This document shows positions 55,001-61,000 of a DNA stretch of 64,000 nt, one piece after another. The position numbers were made by a program, and so were the translations under genes. Within the stretch, counting starts at the first letter, position 1. Each line of letters opens with the position of its first letter. The stretch comes from Archegozetes longisetosus (taxonomy: Eukaryota; Arthropoda; Arachnida; Sarcoptiformes; Trhypochthoniidae). Location: assembly GCA_018873245.2 (NCBI GenBank), contig JAEMBT020000009.1:18259337-18323336 (forward strand), in the 5' to 3' direction. Below the pieces are notes generated by a model. That model was not told where the DNA came from and searched no databases. It worked only from the letters and a program-made list of their open reading frames with translations.

Positions 55001-58000
55001 TTAATCTCTATCAAACATACTCTTTAAGTATATTATTTAAACTTATTCTTTAGACTTATTCTTTATACGTATTCCTCAAACATATTGTTTTCTATTAAAA
55101 TGAAAACAATATAAATTTAAGTATTATCTTAATTATGATAAATTGTTTGTGTTACGCGTAGATAATCATACAAAGTGTAAGCTTATGGTTAATGAAGTGT
55201 AGACAATATTAAGAGAAAATTTGCAATTCAATTGCTAAAAGTGTACCTGTTGTTAACTATTCAAATATGAATTATATCTTAAATGGTTTAAGGCTTTATT
55301 GAATAGTAGATGAGAAACGAGAGAGTGGTCTAAACTAGAAACCATTTGTTGGCAAAACTGCAAAATATAATAAAATAAATAATCAAAACTTTCGTAGTAG
55401 TTCCCAAAAATGAGGTCATTTTGTTTGACTTAAATGTCAATTTTATGGTAGAGAATAAATTTAAACAACTTGAGAACCTATTACATAGTAAGTCATAGTA
55501 AATATTTAATAAGAATTTTTTAAAGGGTTTTTAGTTTTATAACATAAAACATACATAAGTTTATATATGGATAAAACATATATAGACACATATATATACG
55601 ATAAGACTATTATAAACGTAAAAAGTTTAGTTCATTAAATGTTAAAATAGAAATACACACATTCGCATAATATACAAAATGAATGCCAGTTACAATCAAT
55701 TTATAGAGAGTATTCAAAATTGATGAGATTGTAGCGCACTTTTAATGCTTAGAGCACGAGCATCGACTACAATAAAGCCAGTGATAACTTCATGGCATGC
55801 GATGCAATATTAAGACTCCCAGTCGTACGTATCCCACTCTTTTTCACAACTCGATCCGTGCCCATAGATCTGAGCTCTGTGTTTGTCTCTTAAGATTGCC
55901 TTAATTGCAATCCCATCTCTTTTCTTAAGTCAATTGAAAAGTAGTGAAAAGTAGTGCAATACTTCGCGGCAAAGAAATAGTGATATGAATAATGTATTTG
56001 TATTTCTCTTCTTGTTAGAAACAGTAATGGATTGTGAACTACAAAACTGAACTTTTGCGAGTCTTATCAAAAAGAAATTGCAAGCATAAATCTGAACCAA
56101 TTATATACAGCTTGTAATCTATTGTTTTTCTCATTATCTTTAGTAATTAATTCTTTTTATTTGAGCTCTAATCAACTTTCATACCATCAAATATTAGTAC
56201 GTAAAGTGAGGTTGTTTTTGAAACCTAGCTTAAAAATGCCTGTTTTCATTTGGGTTAGGTTAGGTTGGGTTGGGTTGGGTTAGGTTAGGTTAGATCTTTG
56301 ATCAGAAAATTGTGCACAAATCCATACTTAAAGTGTCGTCACTTCAAAATAAGATTGAGTTCAATTTATTCGTTTTATATACAGAATGCTTGAAAGCTTT
56401 TGCTCTTAGTATAACCTTTGCTATAAATAGATTGCTCAATATCGAATTGAGCAGTCTAGCTTGCAACACTAAAACAATTGATTTGCTATTTAATAAAAAA
56501 TGTTGATGAATAGTACGGATTAGTTGCTGTTTAATCAATTTGCAAATCAAGCGATATTATCAAAATGATTTGTGTTAAAGCATTCTTATACTGATAGCTG
56601 AAGAGCAAACGCATATTTTTGACTAAAGATTTTACACATCAAATATTGATCTTTTTCCCTTTTTTCTATGTAATACAATAATACATTTTATTTGTCATGG
56701 ATTTTATGTCTCATCTTATTTAACATATCCTAAAATAAAATTTCTCTCAGCTCTCCCCTCAGACACAAACTGAGTTAAATTTTCTCTCACTTGATAAGAG
56801 CCAAATATTTTTTACTTTATTGTGAAAGAAAATGCCGACCGACTCACTCGATCTCACATTCGATGAGAAGAGATGTTCACAGAAAGCACTCATACCTTAT
56901 ATACACTGTATATCTGCGATACCGTTAATATAATTTATTATTTATTGTTACGTCTTCTTATTCTGTAGGCTATCCATCACCAGTCGAGAACGAGCCACCG
57001 ATGCCAATACATGTTCCTCCGCCGCCACAGTTCTTCATGAACCACCATCAACAATCACTCGATGGATGGAAGTCTCCCCATAGCAACACATTAGAGCATA
57101 ATTTAAAGAATAAATCTCATCATAACTTAATACCTTTTCAGAATAATTTAGATACTGGTAATAATGTAGACTTTGAACCTACTTGTCTTATGAGGACTGC
57201 GTCCGGCTCTCTATTCATTCCTAATGGTATGTCTTGTTTTAAATTATCATTAATTATTTGTCGTTCAATTAACATTTCAAAGAATTGCTTAGACATATAG
57301 ACAAAGTTAGTTCTTAGACATCATGTACCCAAACTCAGTTCTTACTTTCTTAGATCAGTTTTTCTTCTGAATTTAGTTGAAACTACTTTTCAATTAAGAC
57401 CAGAACGAGAATCCAATTTAGCTTAAAATGTAATCATGTGCTCCACCAAATCTTTTGACGAACTCTCTTCTACTGCTCAGGAGAGCCTAAGTCATAATCT
57501 TATGTCCAACAATTTGTTCTTTTCTTGTTTGAAATTGTTTTAAATATTCAAAATCAATTTAATTAACAAGCTTTGAGATGAAGGTTCAATTTATTAAGGA
57601 TAAAAGAGCATTGTTTTAAGAGTAGAGAACAAAGTTTTTAGAGCTTTGAGCTAGATTATTTTTACAACTACTCTCAGTTTAATCTTGAAACTATGCATTA
57701 CTATTTAATGGTATTAAAATTTCAATAGTATTTCAATCGAAATAATCCTCTTTCCCTTTAAATTACATATAATGTCATACCTTTTACTTACCTTTTTGTG
57801 TGCACTAAAAGTACTTCTATTTGTTCTTTTTTGTTGTTTATTTAGACGGTCACAAGGGATTAGGAAATCCGTTGCAATCCAATGATTTCAACACAACTGG
57901 CACAATGCCATTAAACAAATCAGAGTCTAAGAAAAACATTGACAGGTAAATATATATAAATTAATCATTTTTTCATATAGTCTGCATAAACTTCTTATCC

Positions 58001-61000
58001 AGGTCATATCCTCTGTTTAGCTATTTTCCGAGTATATTCCAGTCCATTTAGGTATCATTTATTTAATGCCGAATATAAGCTTATTCAAGCAATAACTTAC
58101 CCTAAAGGGTTTATTCTTCTAAATACATTCAGATACAACTATGGTATGAGATATGACATTTTATTATACCTATTCTTAGTAATAGAGTCTCCAGAAATTC
58201 ATGTCTACCATCGAATGGCAGAGTTTATTGGAGTAGTTATCAATGAGTTTTCAGTTTTATGTCAATTAACCTCATAAAGTGATAGAACAGTTGAATTGAG
58301 CATAAGATCGCATCTATTCTACTCTTACAATAACAATAACTATTAACCAGATTACATCTGTTAAATTCCAGTTGTCAACTGCCATCAGTAGTTCCCGTCC
58401 GCAACCATTTCGGTCGGCCATTGGCATCTCATTTGGTGGGGTCGCGATTTCATCTGCGAAAGACATTGTCGACGCAATGCAGTTGGCGGTGCACTGCTAT
58501 CACATTTATGTTATTATCGTTGGCACTTATAATAGCCATTACCTTTATTATGAGTAAGTCTTAGCGGATAAGCCGCTCATCTTTTATTGATGTTGGCGCG
58601 GATGCCTTTTTTAATATATTGTTTACTTCTTTTTATTTTCATTTTTCTATTCTCTGAGATTTATTATTTTTTTGCTCAATACGGTTTCTTTTTATTTTGA
58701 TCTGATTTGAGCCCAAATCGCAGTCCTTTGTCGTTGTCGTTGTCTATTTCGAGACCACAAGTAATTTATCGACCGAGAAATCACATTTGATCAAAAATAT
58801 TATTAGTAGTGGAACAATAGTCTTCAGTTTTTTCTACCAACATAAAGTCTAAATCAATTTATAATGTCTGAACTATAGTTGAAGAAAAAATATGTTTTTC
58901 ATTTCTAATTGGACCGAACATTTCAAATAATATCGACTATATAACGAGACGAGACTGTAGATATAAGGCAATTGAAAGCAGTAGCCGTATTGCCTTTTTA
59001 TAGCTTTTTGCCTTCTTCTGATTTGTGGGTGTAATATTTCTTTATGTTGATGTCAAAAATGAGAGTCTAAATGATTATTTTGTTGTTTTCATGCAACTGT
59101 TATCTGATTTCTCTATTTTCGACTCCTGTTTATTATTTAGGTTCTGCGTTATCTTCAGGTGGCTTAAAGGATAGTCATAACTGTGCTGTGATGGTCGATG
59201 ACATGGAATCAGAGCTTAACAAAGCTGGTCTGGTTGATGGTAAAAGTAAGCGATCAATTGCTAAACAAGAATTACTAACATTGCATGACATAACTAATAA
59301 TATTAAAAATTTAAATGATCATATTAATGGTAACGAGGGAAGTGGCCAATTGCATGGCTCGGGTAGTGGCCAATTGCATGACTCGGGCAGTGGTGATCCC
59401 AATATTTTTGATAAAGCCTATCAAACTAATCCATTCATCATCAGTGGCAGTGTTGAGGATCAGGAGGAAATGCCGTTAGCATTGCCTCTAAAGCAATCAG
59501 CGAATAGTGAATTAAAGATTAATATTGAATCACAAATTGATAAGATTGATATAGAAGCCGGCAATGAGCTGTTTCGATCAACTTCTAGCCAATTTCTGCT
59601 TGATGAAAATTTAATAGATCAAAAGAAGGGCTCAAGTAGTGATCAAAATGACAATGGTTTGCATGCAATCAATTTGAATGTTGATCAAAGTAGTACTAAA
59701 ACTTGCGATAAGTCCAATTTACCCGTAACTCACACATTTACTGTTATTAATGAAGATATGAGTAAGTTATGCATTCTAATTTGCGCAGCATCTCAAGTTC
59801 CATAATTTTGGTCAATTTGATTTGCGATTATTTTGAAAATTTTCCTTTCAGACTAACCTAACTAACGCTTCCTCAAAATCTTTGAATGTAGACTGCATAA
59901 GTTCTGCAGGCATATTATTATAATAGGAATCAATTTTTATTTATAAACTATTACCTAACATTGCATTTATTTGAATTGAAAATTTAGAGCCGCAATCACT
60001 TCCAGCTAAGAATTATCCACCAGAACAAAACAAATTCAGTGAAGTGCAATTGGGTAAAAGACATTCACATCGAGTGCCTTCGTTTGGTCATTGGAACATA
60101 CAGTTGACACAATCAGAACCATCACTGGTCAAGTTTAACTTAAGTATGCCATTGGGCTCAACACTCGGGATATACGCGAGTCGAGACAACGTTCCGACAC
60201 ATACTAAATACGACTTCATGGAGATCATCGGTAGAATCGCTGGCAATTCTCGGAGCCCACGCGCGACCAACAACGACAAGATTCAATTGAGCGAATTCAC
60301 TAGATTTCTTGATCGTGGAAATTGGTTTATATCTATTTATAACGACGGCATGATGTCTGCAGATATATCATTAGTCCTGAATATCGCTGACGAATCAAAT
60401 ATCCCATGTCCTTTCGACTGTCACGGACACGGAGTTTGTGTGATGGGAAACTGCAAATGTGATGCCGATTATGCTGGAGATAATTGCGCTTATAGTAAGT
60501 TTAATTTTGATAAAATTAAAAGTTTTAATACGTTGAGTAAATTCAGAAAGACTTATGTGAGAATGTTCCCAATTAAAGTAGGTTTGGTTCGCAAAGTTTC
60601 TGCTTTTAAGTTGTTCTTGAATCCTTGATTTCATATTCATGACCCGTATCAAATAACTATTGAATTAGCTTAGATGGATGAAAAGTATTATTATTTTAGT
60701 TAAATTATAAAATTATCACAGTATTACTGTTAGTTTGTGCAATCTTCAAAACTCAAAGTTCAAACTATATACTGAACTTACAGATTATTGCTCTCGCGTA
60801 CATTCAAATGTTCATAGCTTTTGGATATTTATTTAAGCTTCTATCAATTGATTAAACTTGATTAAAGGTTTTGTTGGATTGAATTTTCAACTCAAATTCA
60901 TTTCTGCTTTATAGGAGTTTGCCCGGTATTGTGTTCAGGACGTGGACAATACTTGTCTGGAGAATGTCAGTGCAGTTCTGGCTGGAAAGGAAAAGAATGT

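Larger units (their letters stand above)
49056..56968 (+). other. Teneurin intron 1 (7.9 kb)
   Basis: GTATTT donor and TTCTGTAG acceptor. AT-rich with no recognised gene. It holds an imperfect 16-17 bp tandem repeat (49808-49865), an (ATA)n tract (51004-51023), a TTAGG-like patch (56251-56293), and two unassigned open stretches, near 53227-53344 and 54372-54590. The other teneurin introns are 619, 426, 587, 226, 420, 69, 101, 84, 67, 75, 162 and 195 bases. This one is far longer, as is common for a teneurin first coding intron. Confidence 0.7.

Noticed and set aside
58372-58557. 61-codon + ORF over exon 4
   Set aside because: Wrong frame; the phase-consistent frame encodes the transmembrane helix.
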